Source: Acinetobacter calcoaceticus (GTDB lineage Bacteria > Pseudomonadota > Gammaproteobacteria > Pseudomonadales > Moraxellaceae). From it: a stretch of 64,000 bases of DNA. Position 1 is the stretch's first letter. Each line of letters starts with the position of its first letter. Location of the stretch: contig NZ_JADVKT010000001.1 in the NCBI RefSeq assembly GCF_016508255.1, positions 62,001-126,000 on the forward strand, read 5' to 3'. Below are positions 54,941 to 63,428 of the stretch, one piece after another. The notes under the pieces were generated by a model. That model saw nothing but the letters and a program-made list of their open reading frames with translations, did no database searches and was not told the origin of the DNA. A program made the position numbers and the translations under genes.

Positions 54941-54990
54941 TGACTCCCTTTATTTTTATACATTTCACAGGAATGAAAATAACAAGTTCC

Positions 54991-55019
54991 AAAATAGAAC
55001 TTAAACAATAAATAGTCAA
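54991..55019 (-). promoter_or_regulatory. Sigma-70-type promoter of the oxidoreductase gene
   Basis: Minus strand TTGACT (55014-55019), 17-bp spacer, TATTTT (54991-54996), about 50 bp before the start codon. Confidence 0.5.
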
Positions 55020-55084
55020 CAGCTCAAAATTTAAAAGCGTGTTTCATCCGACCAATGTAAGTTTTAAAGCTCTAATATACGAAG

Positions 55085-55714
55085 CTAATTTGCTGTAAAA
55101 ATTTCTTTAAATGCTTTGATTTGTTTGTATTGCTGGAGTTCATCCAATGAATTGATGCTATGAAAAAACAGGTTTTGTTTTTGAAATATAGCGACTTGAG
55201 CATGCAAAAGTTTAAAACACTCTTTTAAACTTAATCGTTGCTTTTCAATTTGCTCTGTTATCGTGCTAAGGCTTTCACGTTTTAATAAGCAAAATGGATA
55301 CAAAGCATCTCCATTAATTGAAACATAAGCCGCTTGAGCATGCTTATTTTTTCGGATTGCATAATGTAATTTCACAACGACTTGCGTTGGCACATAAGTC
55401 ACATCACAAGGAATAAACAAAACATAGTCTGCATTTACATTTGACCATGCACTTTTCATGCCCATGAGTGGGCCAAAAAAGCCAGATGCATCATCTTGAT
55501 AACATCGAATATCAGGCACAATACTTTGATAAATAGAATAATCACGGTGACTATTGACCCAAATTTCAGATACTGATGATCTTAATTTCTGATGAATCTT
55601 AATCAGTTGAGTTTCACCATCAAATTGCTGTAACAACTTATTTAAACCGTTCATACGGCGGGCTTGTCCACCGGCCAGAATGACTAAATCAGTTATGGGA
55701 TATCCCTTATTCAC
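55085..55714 (-). CDS. mobA: Molybdenum cofactor guanylyltransferase
   Basis: 209 residues from a GTG at 55714 that overlaps the nasA stop as GTGA, with GAGGTGGAA before it. Signature Leu-Ala-Gly-Gly-Gln-Ala-Arg-Arg-Met-Asn-Gly-x-Asn-Lys; most MobA have Gly-x-Asp-Lys, so Asp is Asn here. Later Asp-Asp-Ala-Ser and Ile-Pro-Cys-Asp fit the nucleotide site. It makes the bis-MGD cofactor needed by NasA, and translational coupling to nasA fits that. Confidence 0.88.
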   Translation of the reverse strand: MNKGYPITDLVILAGGQARRMNGLNKLLQQFDGETQLIKIHQKLRSSVSEIWVNSHRDYSIYQSIVPDIRCYQDDASGFFGPLMGMKSAWSNVNADYVLFIPCDVTYVPTQVVVKLHYAIRKNKHAQAAYVSINGDALYPFCLLKRESLSTITEQIEKQRLSLKECFKLLHAQVAIFQKQNLFFHSINSLDELQQYKQIKAFKEIFTAN

Positions 55715-58491
55715 ACTTCCACCTCTTGTTGGCAAGCTTTAATCAAGCCACGGATTTCAGGTAAACATGAACCGCAATTACCACCTGCTTTTAAACAAGC
55801 CGTCACTTGTTTTTCATGTGTAATATTTTGAGTTTTGATTGCATCTATAATTTTGTTCTTACCTACTTTAAAACAGCTACATACTAAAGGTCCGTCATTA
55901 TTTGTAGCAGTCATTGGCATGCCCGCTAGTAACGCCTTTCGATGCAAGGCACTTAAACGTTCACGTTTAAAAAGACTCGCTACCCACTCACGATCTGGCA
56001 ACAAATCTGGCGGTGCAATATATAGACCTGCAATTACCACGCCATCTTTCAAAATAACGCTATGGCTCAGTTGTGAGGAAATATCTTCAATACTCAACCA
56101 TTCAAAAATTTCATCTGCAAATGGCAAAAAGCTTTTTAGGTTCTTTTGAGTATCATGAAAAGTTTGACGGTCTGCAAGTTCGTAACGGTTGGTTTTCACC
56201 ATTTTGACCTTAGTCCACCATGCACAGTGATGTAACGATTCTTGGATATGGGCATCATATCCTTCACGTATATAGAGCACACCTTGCCAAGTGGTATAGA
56301 AAGGTTGAATGGTTACAGGGGTATGTTTGAACTCAGGCTCACCTGAAATTGCATCGACCTCTGGGTTAACGACTTTCCCAATACGAGCATCGGAAGCAAC
56401 TTGTTCAGTCCAGTGAATCGGTGCAAAAATTTGACCACGACGTACACCCGACGAAAATGTCACACGTAGTACACAACTGCCCCATTTCGAACGGACTTCG
56501 ACCAAACCTTGATCACGCACACCAAATTTTAGTGCATCACTTGGATGAATCTCGCAGAAGGGTTCGGCACGGTGACTAGTCAAGTTTGCAGATAAACCCG
56601 TACGCGTCATGGTGTGCCATTGGTCTCGAATACGGCCCGTATTCAAAATGAGTGGATAGTCTTCTGAAACCGCATGAACTGGATCAATTGCAACAGTTGG
56701 AATAAGTTTTGCCTTAGCATTTTTATGGCTAAACTGGCCCTTGCCAAACAGTTGTTGAACGGTTTTCGTATCTTGGTTTTTAGTCCAAACTGGCCATTGA
56801 ATGGGTTGTAGAGCATCGTACTCAGCACTACTCAAATTCATCAAACCTTTCAGGTTGAAATAGCGAAAATTACTGCTTTCTTCACGTGCATCCATGTCTA
56901 CATTGTCTTGTGCAGATAACGCCGCATGCTCATTAAAGATGTCACCTGCACCCGCAAAGTCAAAACCATTAAAACCTAATTTTCTCGCGACTTGGCTCAC
57001 TGACCACCAATCTGCTTTTGTTTCCCCCGGCGCAGGCAAAAATGCACGCTGACGTGAAATACGGCGCTCAGAGTTAGTAACCGTTCCATCCTTTTCGCCC
57101 CAGCCTAAAGCAGGAAGTAACACATCAGCGTAAGCAATCGTATCGGTATCAGCACAGATATCTGACACCACGACCAATTCGCATTTTTCTAAGGCACGTT
57201 TAACTTGATCGGCGTTCGGCAGACTCACGACTGGATTGGTTGCCATAATCCAGATGGCTTTAATTTTTCCAGCTTCAACGGCACGGAATAAATCAACTGC
57301 TTTTAAGCCCGCTTGAGTCGCAATAAATGGGCTGTTCCAGAAAGTTTGCACTACTTTTTGATGTAGTGGATTATCTAAATCCATATGTGCAGCCAGCATA
57401 TTAGCTAGACCGCCCACTTCACGGCCGCCCATTGCATTGGGCTGACCTGTCATTGAAAATGGAGCAGCACCAAGCTTACCAATTTTTCCAGTCAATAAAT
57501 GGCAATTAATAATACTGTTGGCTTTATTCACGCCCTGACTTGATTGATTCACGCCCATTGAAAACAGGGTTATCACTTTTTCAGTTTGAGCGAATTTTTC
57601 AAAGAACAATTGCAACTTATCAAGTGCAATTCCTGTACGTTTTGCCACATATTCAATATCAGTTTCTTGCTGACTGCTTGCCAGAACCTCTTCCAGACCT
57701 TCGGTATAAGCATCTACAAAAGCCTGATCGGCATGATCATTTCGATATAAATATTGAAATAAGCCATTAAATAAAGTGACATCTTGACCCGGTAAAATTG
57801 GTAAATGTAAATCAGCCTGCTCGCAAGTACTGGTAAAACGTGGGTCAATCACCACCACAAACATATCGAGATTTTGGCTTTTAGCCTGCATAATCCGCTG
57901 ATATAGCACAGGATGGCACCATGCGGTATTAGAACCGACTAAGACCACCATGTCGGCATGTTCAAAATCCTCATAGCTTGCAGGGACAATATCTTCGCCA
58001 AAGCTGCGTTTATGCCCTGCGACAGCAGATGACATACAAAGGCGCGAGTTGGTGTCGATATTTGCAGTACCTAAATAGCCTTTTACAAACTTGTTTACTA
58101 CATAATAATCTTCAGTTAAAAGCTGACCTGAAACATAAAATGCAATGCTGTCACGACCATATTGATCGATACAAGATTGGAATTTATCAGCAATCTTATT
58201 GATTGCCGCATCCCATGTCGTTACTACCCGATCAGCTTTTCGTCCCATCATCGGTTGTAAAACACGTGTTTCTAAGCCCAAAGTATCCGCCAAGCGACTA
58301 CCTTTAATACATAAGCGTCCAAAATTGGAAGGATGCTCAGCATCCCCCTCAACTTGTACCAGAGGTCCTTGCGGTTTTTGTTGGACGTTTACGCTGACCC
58401 CACAACCCACCCCACAATATGGACATGTTGTTTTGGTGATTTTTGCAACATGGTCGGAGCTATTGATTTCATCGCTTCGAATACTATTCAT
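55711..58491 (-). CDS. nasA: Assimilatory nitrate reductase, catalytic subunit
   Basis: 926 residues from the ATG at 58491, which follows AAGGAGCA; the upstream in-frame extension has no ribosome site. [4Fe-4S] Cys at 23, 26 and 30 (Cys-Pro-Tyr-Cys-Gly-Val-Gly-Cys) with a later Cys, the Mo-ligand region Arg-Leu-Cys-Met-Ser-Ser-Ala near residue 150, and C-terminal BFD-type [2Fe-2S] domain (Cys-Ser-Cys, then Cys-x-x-Gly-Gly-Asn-Cys-Gly-Ser-Cys). It reduces nitrate to nitrite in the cytosol. In one operon with nirB, the NirD fusion and mobA. Confidence 0.95.
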   Translation of the reverse strand: MNSIRSDEINSSDHVAKITKTTCPYCGVGCGVSVNVQQKPQGPLVQVEGDAEHPSNFGRLCIKGSRLADTLGLETRVLQPMMGRKADRVVTTWDAAINKIADKFQSCIDQYGRDSIAFYVSGQLLTEDYYVVNKFVKGYLGTANIDTNSRLCMSSAVAGHKRSFGEDIVPASYEDFEHADMVVLVGSNTAWCHPVLYQRIMQAKSQNLDMFVVVIDPRFTSTCEQADLHLPILPGQDVTLFNGLFQYLYRNDHADQAFVDAYTEGLEEVLASSQQETDIEYVAKRTGIALDKLQLFFEKFAQTEKVITLFSMGVNQSSQGVNKANSIINCHLLTGKIGKLGAAPFSMTGQPNAMGGREVGGLANMLAAHMDLDNPLHQKVVQTFWNSPFIATQAGLKAVDLFRAVEAGKIKAIWIMATNPVVSLPNADQVKRALEKCELVVVSDICADTDTIAYADVLLPALGWGEKDGTVTNSERRISRQRAFLPAPGETKADWWSVSQVARKLGFNGFDFAGAGDIFNEHAALSAQDNVDMDAREESSNFRYFNLKGLMNLSSAEYDALQPIQWPVWTKNQDTKTVQQLFGKGQFSHKNAKAKLIPTVAIDPVHAVSEDYPLILNTGRIRDQWHTMTRTGLSANLTSHRAEPFCEIHPSDALKFGVRDQGLVEVRSKWGSCVLRVTFSSGVRRGQIFAPIHWTEQVASDARIGKVVNPEVDAISGEPEFKHTPVTIQPFYTTWQGVLYIREGYDAHIQESLHHCAWWTKVKMVKTNRYELADRQTFHDTQKNLKSFLPFADEIFEWLSIEDISSQLSHSVILKDGVVIAGLYIAPPDLLPDREWVASLFKRERLSALHRKALLAGMPMTATNNDGPLVCSCFKVGKNKIIDAIKTQNITHEKQVTACLKAGGNCGSCLPEIRGLIKACQQEVEV

Positions 58492-58508
58492 AACTGCTCC
58501 TTTCCCTA

Positions 58509-60131
58509 TTAGCCTGCATTTTTTAATGCAAAGTCTCGACCAAATAGCAGCTTGTTTCTGAATAAAGAAACAGGTGTTTGATCTGCAATTAACTCTGCAT
58601 ACCACATGCCATCTTCAGTATCACCGAACAGTACTGCACCGATTACCCGATCGCTTTGAATAATAATGCGTTTATAAATCTGGCGTTTTTCATCATTCAA
58701 AATAATATCTTCGTAGTCATCTTTCGGCTCAAAATTACCCGCAGAGAATACATCGACACCACTGACTTTTAACTGAGTCGGTACAATGGGTGCTTTAAAG
58801 GTTAAGCTGCCGTGCTCTGCTAAATGAGTCGCACAAATAAAAGCTTGCCCCCAAAGTGGTTCAACCAAACCAAAGGTCTGTCCGCGGTGCTCAATACACT
58901 CACCTACCGCGTAAATACTTGGGTCAAAAGTTTGCATAGTGTCATTGACCAACACACCACGGTTACAACGTAAACCAGCACTTTGCGCCAAGCTAATATT
59001 TGGTCGAATACCCACTGCAAACACCACAAGATCGGCTTCTAAAACTGTGCCATCTTTCAAACGTATTTGCTTCACATAACCGTTTTCATCACCAATTAAC
59101 GCTTCTGTATTCGCTTCGGTAATAATGTTAATACCTTTTTGATCAATGCTATGACGCAGTAACTGACTCGCACGGCTGTCAAGTTGACGTTCCATAATAC
59201 GGTCCATTAAATGCAGCACAGTCACATTCATACCACGTTGTTTTAAACCGTATGCCGCTTCTAAACCGAGTAACCCCCCACCAATCACCACTGCATTAGT
59301 TTTTGAACCGCAGTACTCAATCATGGTGTTAACGTCATAAATATCACGGAAAGTTAACACGCCTTTTAAGTCAATACCTTGTACTGGCGGAATAAACGGA
59401 GCCGAACCTGTTGCCAAGATCAAACGGTCATAATCAACCGTCTGACCTTTTTCGGTGTAAACCACTTTACGTGGGCGATCAATTTTTACCGCTTTATCAC
59501 CCGCAATAAATTGAATACCTTTATCGCTATACCACTTGGGTGGATGGAGCATGATGTCTTCAATGGTTTTTTCACCCGATAAAACCGGAGATAGCATAAT
59601 ACGGTTATAGTTACCCCAAGGCTCTTCGCCAATGACCGTAACTTCATAACGATCTGGTGCCATATCAAGTAAATCTTCTAAGCAACGCATACCCGCAAGG
59701 CCATTACCAATCAGTACCAGTTTGAGTTTGTCTTGAGACACGCCCGTATTCGTAATATAAGTTTTTTGCGGTACAGAATTAATCCAAACACGACCATCAA
59801 CAATTTTGCTCGGGTAAACAGAAAGTTTTTGGTCTTTATCTTCTAAACAACGGCCCGTTGCCAAACTAAAATGTTGTTTATAGATTGGTGATGCAATGAC
59901 ACGCTCGCCTTGCAAGTCACCGATAATCCCACGGCTCATGACATTTGCTTGGCTAAACGGATCTTTATTACTTAATACATAAACACGTTTTTCATGTCCT
60001 ACACGAAAGATTGCTACTGCTTGCCCACCCACTAGTGCGCCAGCCCCCGTGTTGGGAGTTAAATCATCAAGTGCGCACACATCAATCCATTGATCATCAG
60101 GAAGCATATTTTTGTCTTGTACAATATTCAT
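58509..60131 (-). CDS. NirD-like domain fused to FAD-dependent reductase
   Basis: 540 residues. Residues about 1-115 form a NirD (Rieske-like) domain without Fe-S ligands, containing Asn-Lys-Asp-Pro-Phe and Ser-Pro-Ile-Tyr-Lys-Gln-His-Phe. From about 135 comes a pyridine nucleotide-disulphide reductase fold with Ile-Gly-Asn-Gly-Leu-Ala-Gly, Gly-Gly-Gly-Leu-Leu-Gly-Leu-Glu-Ala and Ala-Val-Gly-Glu-Cys. It may supply electrons to NasA or NirB in the same operon. Usually these two parts are separate proteins. Confidence 0.82.
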   Translation of the reverse strand: MNIVQDKNMLPDDQWIDVCALDDLTPNTGAGALVGGQAVAIFRVGHEKRVYVLSNKDPFSQANVMSRGIIGDLQGERVIASPIYKQHFSLATGRCLEDKDQKLSVYPSKIVDGRVWINSVPQKTYITNTGVSQDKLKLVLIGNGLAGMRCLEDLLDMAPDRYEVTVIGEEPWGNYNRIMLSPVLSGEKTIEDIMLHPPKWYSDKGIQFIAGDKAVKIDRPRKVVYTEKGQTVDYDRLILATGSAPFIPPVQGIDLKGVLTFRDIYDVNTMIEYCGSKTNAVVIGGGLLGLEAAYGLKQRGMNVTVLHLMDRIMERQLDSRASQLLRHSIDQKGINIITEANTEALIGDENGYVKQIRLKDGTVLEADLVVFAVGIRPNISLAQSAGLRCNRGVLVNDTMQTFDPSIYAVGECIEHRGQTFGLVEPLWGQAFICATHLAEHGSLTFKAPIVPTQLKVSGVDVFSAGNFEPKDDYEDIILNDEKRQIYKRIIIQSDRVIGAVLFGDTEDGMWYAELIADQTPVSLFRNKLLFGRDFALKNAG

Positions 60132-60142
60132 AGAATTCTCCT

Positions 60143-62689
60143 TTATGCTTCAACCATTGGAATGCGGTCTTCTGAACGTTCAGCCTTAGTTAATGGACGG
60201 ATTTGACCACGTTCAGTCGTAAACTGAATGTGTGGATCGGTCTGCTCATTCGCACTTGCGTTGATATAAGTTTGAAAGCGTTTACGCACTTCAGGATTTT
60301 CCACCGCAGTACGCCATTCGTCTTGATAAGTACTAATCACATGTTCCATACGGCGCTCAAGCTCAGCAGCTAAACCAAGAGAATCATCAACCACCACAGA
60401 TTTAAGATAATCTAGACCACCTTCCAAGTTGTCGCGCCATACGCTGGTACGTTGTAAACGATCTGCGGTTTGGATGTAGAACATATAGAAACGGTCGATA
60501 TAACGAACGAGTGTTGCTTTATCAAGGTCAGATGCAAGTAACTCTGCATGACGTGGTTTCATCCCACCATTGCCGCACACATAAAGGTTCCAGCCTTTTT
60601 CGGTCGCGATAATACCGACGTCTTTCCCTTGTGCTTCCGCACACTCACGTGTACAGCCAGACACAGCCATTTTTAATTTATGTGGTGAACGCAAACCTTT
60701 GTAGCGGTTTTCAAGTTCAATCGCCAAACCAACTGAGTCGTCTACCCCGTAACGGCACCATGTGCTACCTACACAAGATTTCACGGTACGTAATGATTTA
60801 CCGTAGGCATGACCAGACTCAAAACCAGCAGCATTTAACTCTTCCCAAATAAATGGAAGCTCGTGAACTTGAGCACCAAACATGTCTACACGTTGACCAC
60901 CAGTGATTTTGGTGTAGAGATTATATTTCTTGGCAATTTGACCAATTGCAATCAAACCATCTGGGGTGACTTCACCACCAGCCATACGCGGTACAATCGA
61001 GTAAGAGCCATCTTTTTGGATGTTACCCAAGTAGTAGTCATTACTGTCTTGAAGACCTGCATGCGTTGGTTCAAGTACAAAATCATTCCAGCAAGATGCC
61101 AAAATGTTCGCCGCAGCAGGTTTACAGATATCACACCCTAAGCCATGACCATGTTGATGAATCAAGTCATCAAAGGTTTTGATTTCATTCACGCGAACCA
61201 AGTGATACAACTCTTGACGAGAGTATGGGAAGTGTTCGCAAATGTGGTTATTTACAGTCACACCTTGACGTTGTAATTCGGACTTCAATACTTGAGTCAC
61301 TAATGGTGCACAACCACCACACGCTGTTGCTGCTTTAGTGCATTTCTTTAATGCACCTAAAGAGGTCGAACCATCGCTAATCGCTTGGCAAATGTCTACT
61401 TTTGATACGTTGTTACACGAACAGATGGTCGCACTGTCTGGAAGTAAATCTACACCACTACCTCCAGGCTTTGCTGCTGACTGTTCGAAGCCCGGCATAA
61501 TCAAACTTTCAGGCACTTCAGGCAAAGCCAGATCGTTTAACATCATTTGTAAAAGGTCGTTGTACTCTTTCGCATCGCCCACCAAAACTGCGCCAAGCAA
61601 TTTAGTTTTATCTGCATTTACAACAATCTTTTTATAAACTAGTGCATGCTCATCTGTATAGAAGTAGCTTAATGCACCCGGAGTCATTGCATGCGCATCA
61701 CCTACAGATGCAACATCAACACCCATCAATTTCAACTTGGTGCTCATGTCCGCACCAGCGAAAGAGTGACATTCTTCAGCTAGCACATGTTTCGCTGCAA
61801 TACGTGCCATGTCATAGCCCGGTGCAACCAAACCGTAGATTTTGTTTTGCCAAAGCGCACATTCACCAATTGCGTAAATGTTGCTATCTGAGGTTTGGCA
61901 GTAATCATTAATTACAATACCGCCACGTTCACCAATCGCCAGACCACTGTTACGTGCTAACTCATCACGTGGGCGAATGCCTGCCGAGAATAAAATGATA
62001 TCTGCTTCAAGTTCACTACCATCAGCAAACTTCATTACATGCGTAGTGCTGTTGCCCGATTCAATAGATTGAGTCGCTTTTTGTGTATGAACTTTTACAC
62101 CAAGGTCTTCAATTTTACGACGTAAAACTTTACCACCTAAGTCATCAATTTGAACGGCCATTAAACGTGGTGCAAACTCAACAACATGTGTTTCTAATTC
62201 TAGGTCACGTAATGCTTTCGCTGCTTCAAGACCAAGCAATCCACCACCAATCACCACACCTGTTTTAGCATTCAGGCTCGCTGCACGGATGGCATCTAAG
62301 TCTTCAATGGTACGGTAAACAAAGCAGTTTTCACGGTCATTACCCGAAATTGGTGGAACGAATGCATACGAACCTGTTGCCAACACCAATTTGTCATAGC
62401 TAATCACATCGCCATGATTGGTTGTTACTGTTTGTGCAGCAGTATCAATTGCAGTTGCTTTGGTGTTTAAACGCAGGTCTATGCCATGTGCATCTGCAAA
62501 GTCAAAACGAGCTAAAGATAAATCTTTTGCCGATTTCCCCGAAAAATATTCAGTCAAATGTACGCGGTCATACGCGATACGAGGTTCTTCCGCGAGAATC
62601 GTGATTTCCAGTTCATCATCTGCTTTTTCTAAAATGGCTTCGATGAATTTGTGGCCCACCATACCATGACCAATCATTACCAATTTCAT
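60143..62689 (-). CDS. nirB: Assimilatory nitrite reductase, large subunit
   Basis: 848 residues from the ATG at 62689, preceded by GAGGAG. FAD/NAD half at the N-terminus (Ile-Gly-His-Gly-Met-Val-Gly; Gly-Gly-Gly-Leu-Leu-Gly-Leu-Glu-Ala), a BFD [2Fe-2S] part (Cys-Ser-Cys-Asn-Asn; Ala-Cys-Gly-Gly-Cys), then sirohaem and [4Fe-4S] sites (Cys-x5-Cys and Cys-Thr-Arg-Glu-Cys). It reduces nitrite to ammonia with NAD(P)H. First gene of the operon nirB, NirD fusion, nasA, mobA. Confidence 0.96.
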   Translation of the reverse strand: MKLVMIGHGMVGHKFIEAILEKADDELEITILAEEPRIAYDRVHLTEYFSGKSAKDLSLARFDFADAHGIDLRLNTKATAIDTAAQTVTTNHGDVISYDKLVLATGSYAFVPPISGNDRENCFVYRTIEDLDAIRAASLNAKTGVVIGGGLLGLEAAKALRDLELETHVVEFAPRLMAVQIDDLGGKVLRRKIEDLGVKVHTQKATQSIESGNSTTHVMKFADGSELEADIILFSAGIRPRDELARNSGLAIGERGGIVINDYCQTSDSNIYAIGECALWQNKIYGLVAPGYDMARIAAKHVLAEECHSFAGADMSTKLKLMGVDVASVGDAHAMTPGALSYFYTDEHALVYKKIVVNADKTKLLGAVLVGDAKEYNDLLQMMLNDLALPEVPESLIMPGFEQSAAKPGGSGVDLLPDSATICSCNNVSKVDICQAISDGSTSLGALKKCTKAATACGGCAPLVTQVLKSELQRQGVTVNNHICEHFPYSRQELYHLVRVNEIKTFDDLIHQHGHGLGCDICKPAAANILASCWNDFVLEPTHAGLQDSNDYYLGNIQKDGSYSIVPRMAGGEVTPDGLIAIGQIAKKYNLYTKITGGQRVDMFGAQVHELPFIWEELNAAGFESGHAYGKSLRTVKSCVGSTWCRYGVDDSVGLAIELENRYKGLRSPHKLKMAVSGCTRECAEAQGKDVGIIATEKGWNLYVCGNGGMKPRHAELLASDLDKATLVRYIDRFYMFYIQTADRLQRTSVWRDNLEGGLDYLKSVVVDDSLGLAAELERRMEHVISTYQDEWRTAVENPEVRKRFQTYINASANEQTDPHIQFTTERGQIRPLTKAERSEDRIPMVEA

Positions 62690-63090
62690 AGTGTTTCTCC
62701 TCAAATCACGTTGCTTTTAAGCTGCGTTATTGCGTTCTCAAATAGACGTTGTTCTTTTGCCTTGTGCTCTACCGAGAAGCGAATCAACATCACGAAGCAT
62801 GTAGCTGCTTGCAGCCAATTTTTTGCACTCGTTGACGACACCCAATGCACAGCAAAGTCATAAAAAGAAATAAAAAAAGCGAGCCCCCTCATAGAGAAGG
62901 CTCGCATCGCTGGAACTGAAAACTCAGATAATTCAGATGTAACTTTTTTATGCAATAAAAATAAAGACATGACCTTCACTCCGACTGAACGTAACTTCTT
63001 TGTGTGTACGGTTGCACTCACAAACTCGATCAGAACGGACATCGTTGGCCGTCTTTAAAACTCATGGTCGTCTTCGACCTGTAATTAAGT
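62690..63090 (-). promoter_or_regulatory. nirB leader RNA (predicted)
   Basis: About 390 nt from the sigma-54-type start near 63080. Contains GGTCG/CGACC (63066-63079) and a stem at 63002-63021 (one mismatch), then the terminator. These hairpins are candidates for NasT binding. A 113-codon ORF across this leader (62701-63042) is not believed real. Confidence 0.5.
62872..62905 (-). terminator. Leader terminator upstream of nirB
   Basis: Minus strand GCGAGCC (62905-62899) and GGCTCGC (62885-62879) form a strong stem followed by T7. It sits about 180 bp before nirB, inside the leader, where read-through must be controlled. NasT, encoded divergently, is an ANTAR protein of the type that prevents such termination. 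Confidence 0.85.
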
Positions 63091-63108
63091 AAGCACTTTG
63101 CATGCCAA
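63091..63108 (-). promoter_or_regulatory. Sigma-54-type promoter of nirB operon
   Basis: Minus strand TTGGCATGCAAAGTGCTT: GG and GC 12 bases apart, matching TTGGCA-N8-TGCTT closely. About 400 bp before nirB with the leader in between. Confidence 0.6.
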
Positions 63109-63268
63109 TATTTTAAAACCTTAAGTAGATAATATTTTTTATATTTAATTTCATACAGATAGAAATTTTCAATGTGTGCATAAAGAATGAAGTCTTATTT
63201 TGCGTGCTCTATCACTGCACACTTATATGGTTTAAATAAAAATACGCCTTGCTACAAAATGAATCGCA

Positions 63269-63318
63269 TTTTTGCACCAAGATTGATCAGACCCATACTT
63301 TGGCATGCTAAAGTGCCA
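63269..63318. promoter_or_regulatory. NtrC-like half-site and palindrome between nirB and nasT
   Basis: TGCACCA (63273-63279) in TTTTTGCACCAA is identical to one of the ntrB upstream half-sites. Next to it TGGCA (63301-63305) and TGCCA (63314-63318) form an inverted repeat with 8 bp between. The former fits an NtrC enhancer about 170 bp upstream of the nirB promoter. Confidence 0.45.
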
Positions 63319-63428
63319 TTAAAGCTCGATTTTTTCTTTAGTTTTCGATGGCACTAATCTTGCTTAAAAAACTGATAACAAAAAACGCGTCGAATTGGCG
63401 CATTTTCTTAGCCTGATTTTCTGAACTT

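Noticed and set aside
62701..63042. 113-codon minus-strand ORF across the nirB leader
   Set aside because: It runs through the strong terminator and the leader hairpins, has odd composition and no family signature. The region is better explained as an untranslated leader.
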